Assembly (NCBI RefSeq): GCF_001949125.1
Contig: NZ_MSTI01000081.1
Location: 1 to 6,316 of the forward strand
DNA from: Deinococcus marmoris
GTDB taxonomy: Bacteria > Deinococcota > Deinococci > Deinococcales > Deinococcaceae
Reading direction: 5' to 3'
DNA length: 6,316 bases
Position numbers and translations under genes: made by a program. Below the pieces are notes generated by a model. That model ran no database searches. It worked only from the letters and a program-made list of their open reading frames with translations, and was not told the origin of the DNA. Positions 1 to 5,411 of the stretch are shown here, in pieces. Position 1 is the stretch's first letter, and every line of letters starts with the position of its first letter.

Positions 1-330
1 GTTCGTTCCACACGAACGGTAGGCCAGAAAACCAGTGTGGAAGAGCGCTTCTATTTGACCAGTATGCGAAACCATGCCGCACTGATTTTAAGAACGAGCC
101 GACTGCATTGGGGCATAGAAAATCAGCTTCACTGGGTGCTGGACGTGGTTTTTGATGATGATGCCTCAAAGGTCAAGAACCGAATTGCAGCCCAGAATTG
201 GGTCATGGTGCGGCAGATGGCTGCCCATCTGCTGCGGCGTGAAGGGACGGGCAAGGGAAGTCTGGCCTCTAAACAGTTCCGCGCCACGATGGATTTGCCA
301 TTTCTAGAGGCTGTCCTGACTTTGCGGTAG
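1..330 (+). CDS. ISAs1-family transposase, C-terminal part (cut by window edge)
   Basis: DDE transposase that would move its own insertion sequence. The frame is open from base 1, so the gene begins to the left of the window and only the last 109 codons are seen; the GTG at 37 is internal. The piece shows the ISAs1/H-repeat C-terminal signature: E-R-F-Y-L-T-S near residues 15-21, then the HWGIENQLHWVLDVVF block with the presumed catalytic Glu of IEN, followed by the acidic DDDASK and the AAQNW / LLRREG segment. It ends at TAG 328-330 without any break in the visible part. Whether the whole element is intact cannot be judged. Family assignment is by recalled motif similarity and is quite secure. 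Confidence 0.88.
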   Translation, partial: VRSTRTVGQKTSVEERFYLTSMRNHAALILRTSRLHWGIENQLHWVLDVVFDDDASKVKNRIAAQNWVMVRQMAAHLLRREGTGKGSLASKQFRATMDLPFLEAVLTLR

Positions 331-337
331 CCCTGGC
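1..337 (+). mobile_element. Right-hand end of an ISAs1-type insertion sequence
   Basis: The transposase stop lies at 328-330 and is followed at once by CCCTG (331-335). Elements of this family often end within a few bases of the transposase stop, so the IS boundary is probably close to 335-337. The exact terminal inverted repeat and target duplication cannot be fixed because the other end is outside the window. The boundary is an inference. Confidence 0.5.
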
Positions 338-345
338 CTGGAGTG

Positions 346-372
346 AACGAACCGGAGCTTTCCCGGTTTGTT
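346..372 (+). terminator. Hairpin after the transposase, possible weak terminator
   Basis: Arms AACGAACCGG (346-355) and CCGGTTTGTT (363-372) pair over ten positions, with one G-U, around a seven-base loop. The 3' arm itself is T-rich (TTTGTT), but there is no clean U-run after it. It could slow transcription leaving the IS before the rhtA promoter, or simply be an inverted repeat in the promoter region. The pairing is seen; the function is guessed. Confidence 0.35.
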
Positions 373-398
373 GACGAAACAGACGGAATCCGTATCAG
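371..398 (+). promoter_or_regulatory. Candidate rhtA promoter with internal palindrome
   Basis: TTGACG (371-376) matches five of six bases of a -35 box. TATCAG (393-398), 16 bases on, is a fair -10. Transcription would then start near 405 and leave a leader of about 32 bases before the ATG at 437. The spacer contains the near-perfect dyad ACGGA-A-TCCGT (383-393), which could bind a regulator. If correct, this excludes the TTG at 368 as the rhtA start. Confidence 0.35.
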
Positions 399-436
399 AG
401 ATCGTTGCCGTTCACCCGGCCCAGTGCGGCCCCATA

Positions 437-1315
437 ATGCCCCGGATGCGCTCGTTTCCCCTTCCCCCCATTCCGGCGCTGCTGCTGTCCATGCTGAGCA
501 TTCAGGCGGGCGCGGCCTACGCCAAGTCGCTGTTTCCGCTGATCGGCCCGCTAGGAACCACCGGCCTGCGCGTGGGGCTGGCCGCCGCGATCCTGATGCT
601 GGTCTTCCGGCCCAACCTGCGCCTGCTGACCCGTGACGACTGGCGGGCGGTAGTTCCCTACGGCGCGGTGCTGGGGCTGATGAACCTGACGTATTACCTC
701 TCGCTGGAGCGGCTGCCGCTGGCCATTGCCGTGACGCTGGAGTTCCTGGGACCGCTGCTGCTGGCGGCGGCGCTGTCCCGGCGGGCGCTGGATTTTCTGT
801 GGGTGGCGCTGGCCGGACTGGGCATCTTCCTGATCTCACCACGCGGCACCGCAGGCGCGCTGGACCCGGTTGGCGTAACGCTGGCGCTGGTGGCGGGGGC
901 GTTCTGGGCGGCGTACATCCTGCTGGGCGGGGCGGTGGGGCGGCGGCTGTCCGGGACCACCGGGGTGGCGGTGGGCATGCTGGTGGCCGCCGCCGTCTGC
1001 GTGCCGTTCGGGGTGGCGCAGGCTGGGACGGCGCTGCTGGCTCCGGGGGTGCTGCTGACGGGTCTGGGCGTGGCCGCGCTGTCCAGCGCTCTGCCCTACA
1101 GCCTGGAAATGCGCGCGTTGCGGCTGGTGCCGCCGCGCATCTTCGGCGTGATGATGAGCATCGAACCCGCGATGGGCGCAGTGTGCGGCCTGCTGTTCCT
1201 GGGCGAGGCGCTGCTGGGCCTGCAATGGCTGGCGATTGCCTGCGTGATCCTGGCCAGCGCGGGCATCAACCTGACCACGCCGCGCCCACCGCAGATGGTG
1301 GAGCCAGTGAACTGA
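437..1315 (+). CDS. rhtA: RhtA-type EamA (DMT) amino-acid exporter
   Basis: Inner-membrane exporter of the drug/metabolite transporter superfamily. E. coli RhtA exports threonine and homoserine; the exact substrate here is unknown. The 292-residue product matches the RhtA family length (about 295) and pattern: SIQAGAAYAKSLFPLIGP at 21-38, a GLMNLTYYLSL helix at 80-90, AVTLEFLGPL at 98-107, ALPYSLEMRAL at 218-228 and MMSIEPAMGAVCGLLFLGE at 239-257. The hydrophobic profile fits ten membrane helices in two EamA repeats. The ATG at 437 is chosen because its N-terminus aligns with E. coli RhtA. The frame runs back to a TTG at 368, but that part is not family-like and overlaps the promoter candidate. 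No strong Shine-Dalgarno precedes 437, and the ATG at 446 is an alternative. The stop is one base from the convergent tam stop. Confidence 0.86.
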   Translation: MPRMRSFPLPPIPALLLSMLSIQAGAAYAKSLFPLIGPLGTTGLRVGLAAAILMLVFRPNLRLLTRDDWRAVVPYGAVLGLMNLTYYLSLERLPLAIAVTLEFLGPLLLAAALSRRALDFLWVALAGLGIFLISPRGTAGALDPVGVTLALVAGAFWAAYILLGGAVGRRLSGTTGVAVGMLVAAAVCVPFGVAQAGTALLAPGVLLTGLGVAALSSALPYSLEMRALRLVPPRIFGVMMSIEPAMGAVCGLLFLGEALLGLQWLAIACVILASAGINLTTPRPPQMVEPVN

Positions 1316-1316
1316 T

Positions 1317-2105
1317 TCAGGTGGGCCTGTACGCCACGAACAAAATCCGTGTGAAGGCATAGAACACGCGCTTGCCAGGAAAGGCGTCCGTCAATTTCTG
1401 GAGATAAGCCGCCTCAAATCGCTGTCCATCCTCCTCACACAGCCGCGAGAGGTAGGGGACCAACGCCGTGCCGCGCGTCCAGTCCAGCAGGCCCGCCGCA
1501 CCGTCCAGCACCACCGGATAGACCTTGCTGATGGCCGTGATTTCACTGGCTCCCAGAGCATCCAGCGTCTCGGCGTAGGTAGCGGGTGTCAGCACGGGGG
1601 ATGAGCCGTGGGCCAGGCCGAAGCGGGTGAAGCCGCCCAGTTCGGCGCTGAATTCGTCCGCCGTCTCGGACAGCAGGCGGTGACTGGCGTGGTCATGGTT
1701 GGCCGGAACCTGCACGGCCAGCACGCCGCCGGGGCGCAGATGGCTCCAGAGCTGGGCCAGCAGCGCCGGATGATCGGGCACCCATTGCAGCGCCGCGTTG
1801 GAATAGATCAGATCAAACTCGCCGCCCAGATCCAGAATGCTGCCCTGCTCGAAGCGCAGGTTGGGGGCGCTGTCTTTTGAAACACTGTGTTCACTCGCCC
1901 GCGCCAGCATTTCCGGGCTGCTGTCCAGCCCCAGCACACGCGCCGCCGGAAAACGCGCGGCCAGTTGCGCCGTCTGCTCGCCCGTGCCGCACCCCAGATC
2001 GACGATATCGCCGTAGTCCCGCTCTGGAATCATCGCCTGAAGATCGCGGGCGGGAGCGCTGCGGGCATCTTTGAAGCGGTGATACTGGTCAGGATTCCAG
2101 GGCAT
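1317..2105 (-). CDS. tam: Trans-aconitate 2-methyltransferase
   Basis: Cytosolic SAM-dependent methyltransferase that methyl-esterifies trans-aconitate, the inhibitory isomer of the citrate-cycle intermediate cis-aconitate. The 262-residue product is close to E. coli Tam (about 252) and collinear with it: N-terminal MPWNPDQYHRF, class I SAM motif VDLGCGTGEQT (35-45), acidic residue at the end of strand 2 in GLDSSPEML (59-67), ALQWVPDH (105-112), LRPGGVLAVQVP (123-134) and a C-terminal FYAFTRILFVA. The conserved WNP, the LQWxPDH motif and the collinear C-terminus favour Tam over a generic type-11 methyltransferase. No Shine-Dalgarno precedes the ATG, but TAGTCT lies six bases upstream, suggesting a leaderless mRNA. 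It is divergent from mtnN and convergent with rhtA. Confidence 0.85.
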   Translation of the reverse strand: MPWNPDQYHRFKDARSAPARDLQAMIPERDYGDIVDLGCGTGEQTAQLAARFPAARVLGLDSSPEMLARASEHSVSKDSAPNLRFEQGSILDLGGEFDLIYSNAALQWVPDHPALLAQLWSHLRPGGVLAVQVPANHDHASHRLLSETADEFSAELGGFTRFGLAHGSSPVLTPATYAETLDALGASEITAISKVYPVVLDGAAGLLDWTRGTALVPYLSRLCEEDGQRFEAAYLQKLTDAFPGKRVFYAFTRILFVAYRPT

Positions 2106-2111
2106 GCGCCG

Positions 2112-2117
2112 AGACTA
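2112..2117 (-). promoter_or_regulatory. Leaderless -10 element of tam
   Basis: On the minus strand TAGTCT fits the loose TANNNT -10 pattern and stands six bases before the ATG, which puts the expected transcription start on the A of the start codon. No convincing -35 box is visible. Confidence 0.4.
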
Positions 2118-2180
2118 TTCCAGGAGATTTGCTGAGTGTGCGTACTCTGGTAGTGACATCAAATCGAACGATGGCTCAGC

Positions 2181-2190
2181 CGCAGCTGCG
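2181..2190. repeat. 10-bp palindrome in the tam-mtnN intergenic region
   Basis: CGCAGCTGCG is a perfect palindrome near the middle of the 159-bp divergent region (2106-2264). It could be an operator, but in GC-rich DNA such a short palindrome may be chance. Nothing else strong, such as a small ORF or RNA gene, is seen in the region. Confidence 0.25.
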
Positions 2191-2250
2191 CTCGCATCAT
2201 CTAGCCAGAGAGGTCCGACCCACCTTTCTAGATCAGTGCCGCCGATGCTC

Positions 2251-2256
2251 TACACT
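2251..2256 (+). promoter_or_regulatory. Leaderless -10 element of mtnN
   Basis: TACACT lies eight bases before the mtnN ATG at 2265 and matches four of six bases of TATAAT, and the TANNNT pattern. There is no Shine-Dalgarno between it and the start, so the transcript probably begins at or within two bases of the ATG. A -35 is not evident. Confidence 0.5.
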
Positions 2257-2264
2257 CCACAGCA

Positions 2265-2972
2265 ATGTTGGCAATTATCGGCGCGATGGACGAAGAAATC
2301 GAGTTGTTGCTGGGCGATCTCCAGGGGCGGCAGGACCTCTCGTATCCCGGCGCGACACTATACCGGGGCCAGTTGGACGGCGTGACCGTGCTGCTCACGC
2401 GCGGCGGCATTGGCAAGGTGAACGCGGCGCTGACCACCGCGCACCTGCTGGCGGCGGGGGCCACGCGCATCATCTTTACCGGCGTGGCCGGAGGCGTTCA
2501 CCCGGACCTGCGCGTGGGTGACATCGTGATCAGCACCGACTGCGTGCAGCACGATGTGGACGTGACCGCGCTGGGCTACGAATTGGGCACCGTGCCGGGA
2601 GAATCGCCCGCCTGGGCCGCCGACGAGACGCTGCGCGCGGCGGCAGTGGCGGCGGCTGGCGAGGTCTCTGGCGTGCGCGTCATCGAGGGCCGCGTTGCCA
2701 GCGGGGATCAGTTCATCGCCTCCCCGGAGGGGGTCAGGCGGCTTCAAACCACATTTAATGCTGCCTGCGCCGAGATGGAAGGGGCGGCGGTGGCCCAGGT
2801 CTGCGCCAAAGCGGGCGTGCCGTTCGTGATCATCCGCAGCGTCAGCGACACGGCGGACGGCAGCGCCGGGGTGGATTACCGCGAGTTCATGCCGCAGGTG
2901 GCCCGCCACGCCAAGGCCGTGGTGCGCGGCATGCTGGCCCGGCTGACGGCCACCGCAGATGACCGCACCTGA
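2265..2972 (+). CDS. mtnN: 5'-methylthioadenosine/S-adenosylhomocysteine nucleosidase
   Basis: Cytosolic hydrolase of the PNP/UDP phosphorylase fold. It cleaves adenine from MTA, SAH and 5'-deoxyadenosine, relieving product inhibition of SAM-dependent methyltransferases and radical-SAM enzymes and feeding methionine and adenine salvage. The 235 residues match E. coli MtnN (232) end to end: IIGAMDEEIELL at 4-15, RGGIGKVNAA at 46-55, TGVAGGVHPDLRVGDIV at 72-88, HDVDVTALGYELG at 96-108, SGDQFI at 146-151 and AEMEGAAVAQVC at 169-180. By alignment with E. coli Glu12, Glu174 and Asp197, the catalytic residues are Glu11, Glu172 and Asp195 (in RSVSDTADG); all are present. It is the first gene of an apparent operon with the lrgA/lrgB-like genes, and its last 14 bases overlap the next start. 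Confidence 0.94.
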   Translation: MLAIIGAMDEEIELLLGDLQGRQDLSYPGATLYRGQLDGVTVLLTRGGIGKVNAALTTAHLLAAGATRIIFTGVAGGVHPDLRVGDIVISTDCVQHDVDVTALGYELGTVPGESPAWAADETLRAAAVAAAGEVSGVRVIEGRVASGDQFIASPEGVRRLQTTFNAACAEMEGAAVAQVCAKAGVPFVIIRSVSDTADGSAGVDYREFMPQVARHAKAVVRGMLARLTATADDRT

Positions 2973-3366
2973 ACCGTCCACCACGGCCCGACTCTCTGCC
3001 CCGGTGCGTTTCGTGCTGGGGCTGGGCATTCTGGTGGGGTTTTCTGCCGCCGGACAGGGGCTGGTGACGGTCACGGGCCTGCCCCTGCCGGGTTCGGTGG
3101 TGGGACTGGCGCTGCTGTGGGCGGCGCTGGGCCTGAAAATCGTTCGTCTGCACTGGATCGCGGATGCCGCCGACGGGTTGCTGGGCATCCTGGGGCTGCT
3201 GTTCGTCCCGGCCACGGTGGGCTTTATCGGCTACCTGTCCGCCGGGGCCGACTGGGGGCTGTGGCTGCTGGTGATGACGGCGGGGCTGCTGCTGGGCGGC
3301 GGCGTGGCCGGGGTGCTGGCCTCGCGTCTGGCGCGCTCAGAAACCGGCACAGAGGCAGAGGTTTAG
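2959..3366 (+). CDS. lrgA: CidA/LrgA-family membrane protein
   Basis: Small holin-like integral membrane protein. The family was described as controlling murein hydrolase export and lysis; several members, with LrgB partners, are now linked to transport of pyruvate or small organic acids. The 135-residue product shows four hydrophobic segments (about 15-35, 43-62, 71-93, 98-122), the LPLPGSVVGLALLWAAL motif at 41-57, IVRLHWIADAADGLL at 61-75 and FVPATVGFIGYL at 82-93, all hallmarks of the family. The ATG at 2959 lies inside the end of mtnN (14-nt overlap), so translation is probably coupled; no strong Shine-Dalgarno is seen. The cid and lrg paralogues cannot be told apart from sequence, so the symbol stands for the family. 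Confidence 0.87.
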   Translation: MTAPEPSTTARLSAPVRFVLGLGILVGFSAAGQGLVTVTGLPLPGSVVGLALLWAALGLKIVRLHWIADAADGLLGILGLLFVPATVGFIGYLSAGADWGLWLLVMTAGLLLGGGVAGVLASRLARSETGTEAEV

Positions 3367-3367
3367 G

Positions 3368-4030
3368 GTGGCCTGGATCGCCCTGACCCTGATCGCCTTT
3401 GCGCTGGGCGTGGTCTTGCAGACGCGGGTGCGCTCTCCGCTGGCCAACCCGACATTGATCGCCACGTTGATCGTCGCCGGAGTGCTGCTGGTGGGCGGCG
3501 TCTCACACGCCAGTTATCTGAAGGAGGTCCAGCCGCTGACCGCGCTGCTGGCCCCGGCCATCGTGGCGCTGGCGGTGCCGATGTACCGTTTGCGGGCGCT
3601 GCTGGCGCGGCAATGGCGCTCGCTGATCATCGGCGGCCTGAGCGGCACGCTGGTGGGCGTGGGGGCCGACGTGCTGTTCTCGCGCCTGCTGGGGCTGAGC
3701 GACGAGGCGCAGCGCTCGCTGCTGACCGCCCCCGCCACCAGCCCCGTGGCCCTGCAACTGGCGCAGTTCACGGGTGCGCCGCCCGCGCTGGCCGCCACGC
3801 TGGCGGTGCTGTCGGGGCTGGTGGGGGCGCTGATCCTGCCCGGATTCCTGACCCTGATGGGTATTCAGCATCCGCTGGCGCGTGGGCTGGCGATGGGCGC
3901 GGTGTCCCACGGCGTCGGCACTGCCCGCGCCCGCGAGGAAGGGGAATTGACCGGGGCGGCCAGCTCGATTGGGATGGGGCTGGCCGCGCTTCTGGTGACC
4001 GTGGTGGTGGCAGGAGTCAGCCGGGGCTAG
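3368..4030 (+). CDS. lrgB: LrgB/CidB-family membrane protein
   Basis: Polytopic membrane partner of the LrgA-like protein encoded one base upstream. The two are fused in the plant plastid glycolate/glycerate carrier PLGG1, which supports a joint transporter role. The 220 residues are near the family norm (about 230): LANPTLIATLIVAGVLL at 25-41, YLKEVQPLTALLAPAIVALAVPMYR at 50-74, SGLVGALILPGF at 149-160 and AVSHGVGTARAREEGE at 178-193, then GAASSIGMGL at 196-205. The segment where relatives usually read PKSVTTPIA is APATSPVAL here (121-129), a clear departure. Start is GTG at 3368, preceded by AGAGG at 3357-3361 with six bases of spacing. The stop TAG overlaps the stop of the convergent MOSC gene. 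Confidence 0.87.
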   Translation: MAWIALTLIAFALGVVLQTRVRSPLANPTLIATLIVAGVLLVGGVSHASYLKEVQPLTALLAPAIVALAVPMYRLRALLARQWRSLIIGGLSGTLVGVGADVLFSRLLGLSDEAQRSLLTAPATSPVALQLAQFTGAPPALAATLAVLSGLVGALILPGFLTLMGIQHPLARGLAMGAVSHGVGTARAREEGELTGAASSIGMGLAALLVTVVVAGVSRG

Positions 4031-4584
4031 AAACCCGAAGACTGGCCGGCGAAGAAGGCTTCAAAGTTGTCGAGAACCGTCGGCGCAGCGTTTGCAACAG
4101 CATTGGCGAAGGTCACGTTATCGCCTGCCCGCACCTCACCTTGCTGAATGACGCGGGCGTACAGACCGGGCCTGCCCACGTCGCGGAAGCGTTTGACAAA
4201 GCCAAGATCGCCCATGCGCTCGGCCAGGGTTACGCAGGGGATGCGGGCGAAAGTGATTTCCAGCAGCGCGCCGCCCACCGCAAACTGCTGCCCCAGCCGC
4301 ACAGACGCCGATTCCAGGTCCGAAAACAGCAGATTTTCCCCAAACGTTCCCGGCTCCAGCTTCCTTCCCAGTTCCGCTGACCAGAAGTCGTAATCCGGTT
4401 GGGTGTAGATGTACACGGCCTGATCAGGGCCGCCGTGGTTTTCGGTGTCCAGGATGTGATCGCCGCTCAGGCCCAGTCGCCCGACCAACACGGCACCCTC
4501 CACGGGCTGCTTGTGGATGCCCGTCCAGCCGGATTTGCTGCGAATGGCACGCGGGATGCCGACGCAGACGCTCAGGAGTTGCAT
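4027..4584 (-). CDS. MOSC-domain protein, YiiM-like
   Basis: Likely soluble molybdenum-cofactor-sulfurase C-terminal (MOSC) domain protein. Relatives such as YiiM and YcbX bind sulfurated Mo cofactor and act in reductive detoxification of N-hydroxylated compounds; the substrate here is unknown. The 185-residue product has the family features: GLSGDHILDTENHGGPDQAVYIY at 38-60, the GTFGENL turn at 79-85, VRLGQQFAVGGALLEI at 95-110, and the RIPCVTL motif at 114-120 whose Cys117 is the expected Mo ligand. It is shorter than E. coli YiiM (about 224) and lacks that protein's C-terminal extension. The ATG at 4584 has no Shine-Dalgarno, but CATACT lies seven bases upstream, suggesting a leaderless mRNA. 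It is convergent with lrgB and downstream of doxX. Confidence 0.85.
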   Translation of the reverse strand: MQLLSVCVGIPRAIRSKSGWTGIHKQPVEGAVLVGRLGLSGDHILDTENHGGPDQAVYIYTQPDYDFWSAELGRKLEPGTFGENLLFSDLESASVRLGQQFAVGGALLEITFARIPCVTLAERMGDLGFVKRFRDVGRPGLYARVIQQGEVRAGDNVTFANAVANAAPTVLDNFEAFFAGQSSGF

Positions 4585-4591
4585 GGACAGA

Positions 4592-4597
4592 AGTATG
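4592..4597 (-). promoter_or_regulatory. Possible leaderless -10 element of the MOSC gene
   Basis: On the minus strand CATACT (four of six bases of TATAAT) ends seven bases before the ATG. It sits directly beside the hairpin at 4597-4631, so the MOSC promoter and the doxX terminator would share sequence. No good -35 is visible. Confidence 0.35.
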
Positions 4598-4631
4598 GCA
4601 GCGCCCGAACGTCATCCGTCCGGGCGCTGTC
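4597..4631 (-). terminator. Strong hairpin downstream of doxX, probable terminator
   Basis: Arms CAGCGCCCG (4599-4607) and CGGGCGCTG (4621-4629) pair perfectly. They extend outward by a G-U and a G-C pair, and inward, past one mismatch, by ACG/CGT with a five-base loop. On the doxX strand the stem starts 13 bases after the stop codon and is followed by CATACTTCTGT, only moderately U-rich. It is best read as the doxX terminator, with weaker support for attenuation of readthrough into the MOSC gene. Confidence 0.55.
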
Positions 4632-4643
4632 TCAAATCATTCT

Positions 4644-5252
4644 CTAGCGGACGGCGTCACCGGGCCTTCGGGGGGATGCCAGTTCCGCAGGGGCAGCAGC
4701 AGGATGCTCGCTGACGCCAAAGCGGGCGAGAACCCAGCGGTCCAGACCCCACCAGCCGGCCACACGCCAGCCCAGCACCAGCCACGTCGCCAGGATGAAC
4801 AGCAATGGATTGGTACTGACCGTGCCCGCCAGCAGGTAACTGGCGTTCATCACTCCACCAAAGAACGCCGCGATGCCCGTGAACAGCCCCACGATCAGGG
4901 CCACGCCCACCAGCACCTCGCCGTAGGCCACCAGATACGAGAAAGCGGCGGCGTTGGGCAGCGCCACGTGTTGCAGGAACCAGCCATACCAGCCCTGTAC
5001 ATCCGGGTGGTCACCGCCCGTCTTGGCCAGCGCGCCAGTCAGAAAGCCGCTGACGGCGGTTCCGGCCTTCTCGCCCACCCAGACCCCGGCTGGATTGGTG
5101 ATCTTGCCCCAGCCGGCGATGAGCCATTCGTAGCCCACATAGACGCGCAGGATCAGCCACAGCGGGGCCAGACGCGGATCGCCGAACAGCAGGCGGGAGA
5201 TGGCGGGTTCTCTGAGGGTGGCGGGCGCGGGTGAAGTGGGGAGGGTGGTCAT
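4644..5252 (-). CDS. DoxX-family membrane protein
   Basis: Integral membrane protein of the DoxX/DoxD superfamily, named after the small subunit of the archaeal thiosulfate:quinone oxidoreductase. In mycobacteria a DoxX forms a membrane redox complex with superoxide dismutase and a thiosulfate sulfurtransferase; the role here is unknown. The 202 residues show four hydrophobic segments (about 30-47, 101-122, 124-143, 148-166) and family-like motifs: ILRVYVGYEWLIAGWGKI at 34-51, YLVAYGEVLVGVALIVGLFTG at 106-126 (split by glycine turns) and MNASYLLAGTVSTNP at 135-149. The start at 5252 is chosen because AGGAGA lies eight bases upstream; the frame extends upstream to an ATG at 5318, without family similarity. 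It is divergent from a TetR gene, its likely regulator. Confidence 0.85.
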   Translation of the reverse strand: MTTLPTSPAPATLREPAISRLLFGDPRLAPLWLILRVYVGYEWLIAGWGKITNPAGVWVGEKAGTAVSGFLTGALAKTGGDHPDVQGWYGWFLQHVALPNAAAFSYLVAYGEVLVGVALIVGLFTGIAAFFGGVMNASYLLAGTVSTNPLLFILATWLVLGWRVAGWWGLDRWVLARFGVSEHPAAAPAELASPRRPGDAVR

Positions 5253-5328
5253 GGGCAGGTCTCCTGGGCGCAGCGGCGGGAGAGGTTGTCGGGCGGTGGC
5301 CTCCGCTGCACCCCTCAACCTCTTCCTG

Positions 5329-5350
5329 CGGTATTACGGCGGCATTACGG
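5329..5350. promoter_or_regulatory. Tandem 11-bp repeat, candidate operator between doxX and tetR
   Basis: CGGTATTACGG (5329-5339) is followed without a gap by CGGCATTACGG (5340-5350), ten of eleven bases identical and so one helical turn apart. Six-base inverted arms CTCTTC (5320-5325) and GAAGAG (5356-5361) flank the pair almost symmetrically. It lies within the 159-bp divergent region 5253-5411, a natural place for the TetR protein to control both genes. The repeats are seen; the binding role is inferred. Most TetR operators are palindromes rather than direct repeats, so another regulator is possible. Confidence 0.4.
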
Positions 5351-5411
5351 AAGCCGAAGAGTGGCGTGCGCCTTGACTCCCCGCGTCCCAGCCCCGATGC
5401 TGGGAGGCCCT

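Noticed and set aside
368..436. N-terminal extension of RhtA from the TTG at 368
   Set aside because: The extra 23 residues do not fit the family, the ATG at 437 aligns with E. coli RhtA, and the extension overlaps the likely promoter, although GGAG at 354-357 could serve as a ribosome site.
129..842. 237-codon minus-strand frame over the transposase and rhtA
   Set aside because: It overlaps two recognised genes, is dominated by Pro/Arg/Ala repeats, and has no family-like motif; a GC-rich shadow frame.
2358..3215. 285-codon minus-strand frame opposite mtnN and lrgA
   Set aside because: Long but low-complexity (His, Arg, Gly, Ala), with no domain pattern; the plus-strand genes are unambiguous.
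3613..4380. 255-codon plus frame across lrgB and the MOSC gene
   Set aside because: Arg/Gly/Ala-rich shadow that runs through the ends of two convergent recognised genes.
5253..5318. Upstream start for DoxX at 5318
   Set aside because: The ATG at 5252 has AGGAGA at the right distance; the extension is not hydrophobic or family-like and would take up much of the divergent control region.
5373..5401. TTGACT (5373-5378) with GATGCT (5396-5401) as the tetR promoter
   Set aside because: The -10 is poor and the implied start near 5408 would fall after the Shine-Dalgarno GGGAGG, so the message would lack its ribosome site.
5286..5411. Upstream start for TetR at 5286
   Set aside because: The extension lacks TetR features and covers the tandem-repeat operator candidate; the ATG at 5412 has a GGGAGG site.
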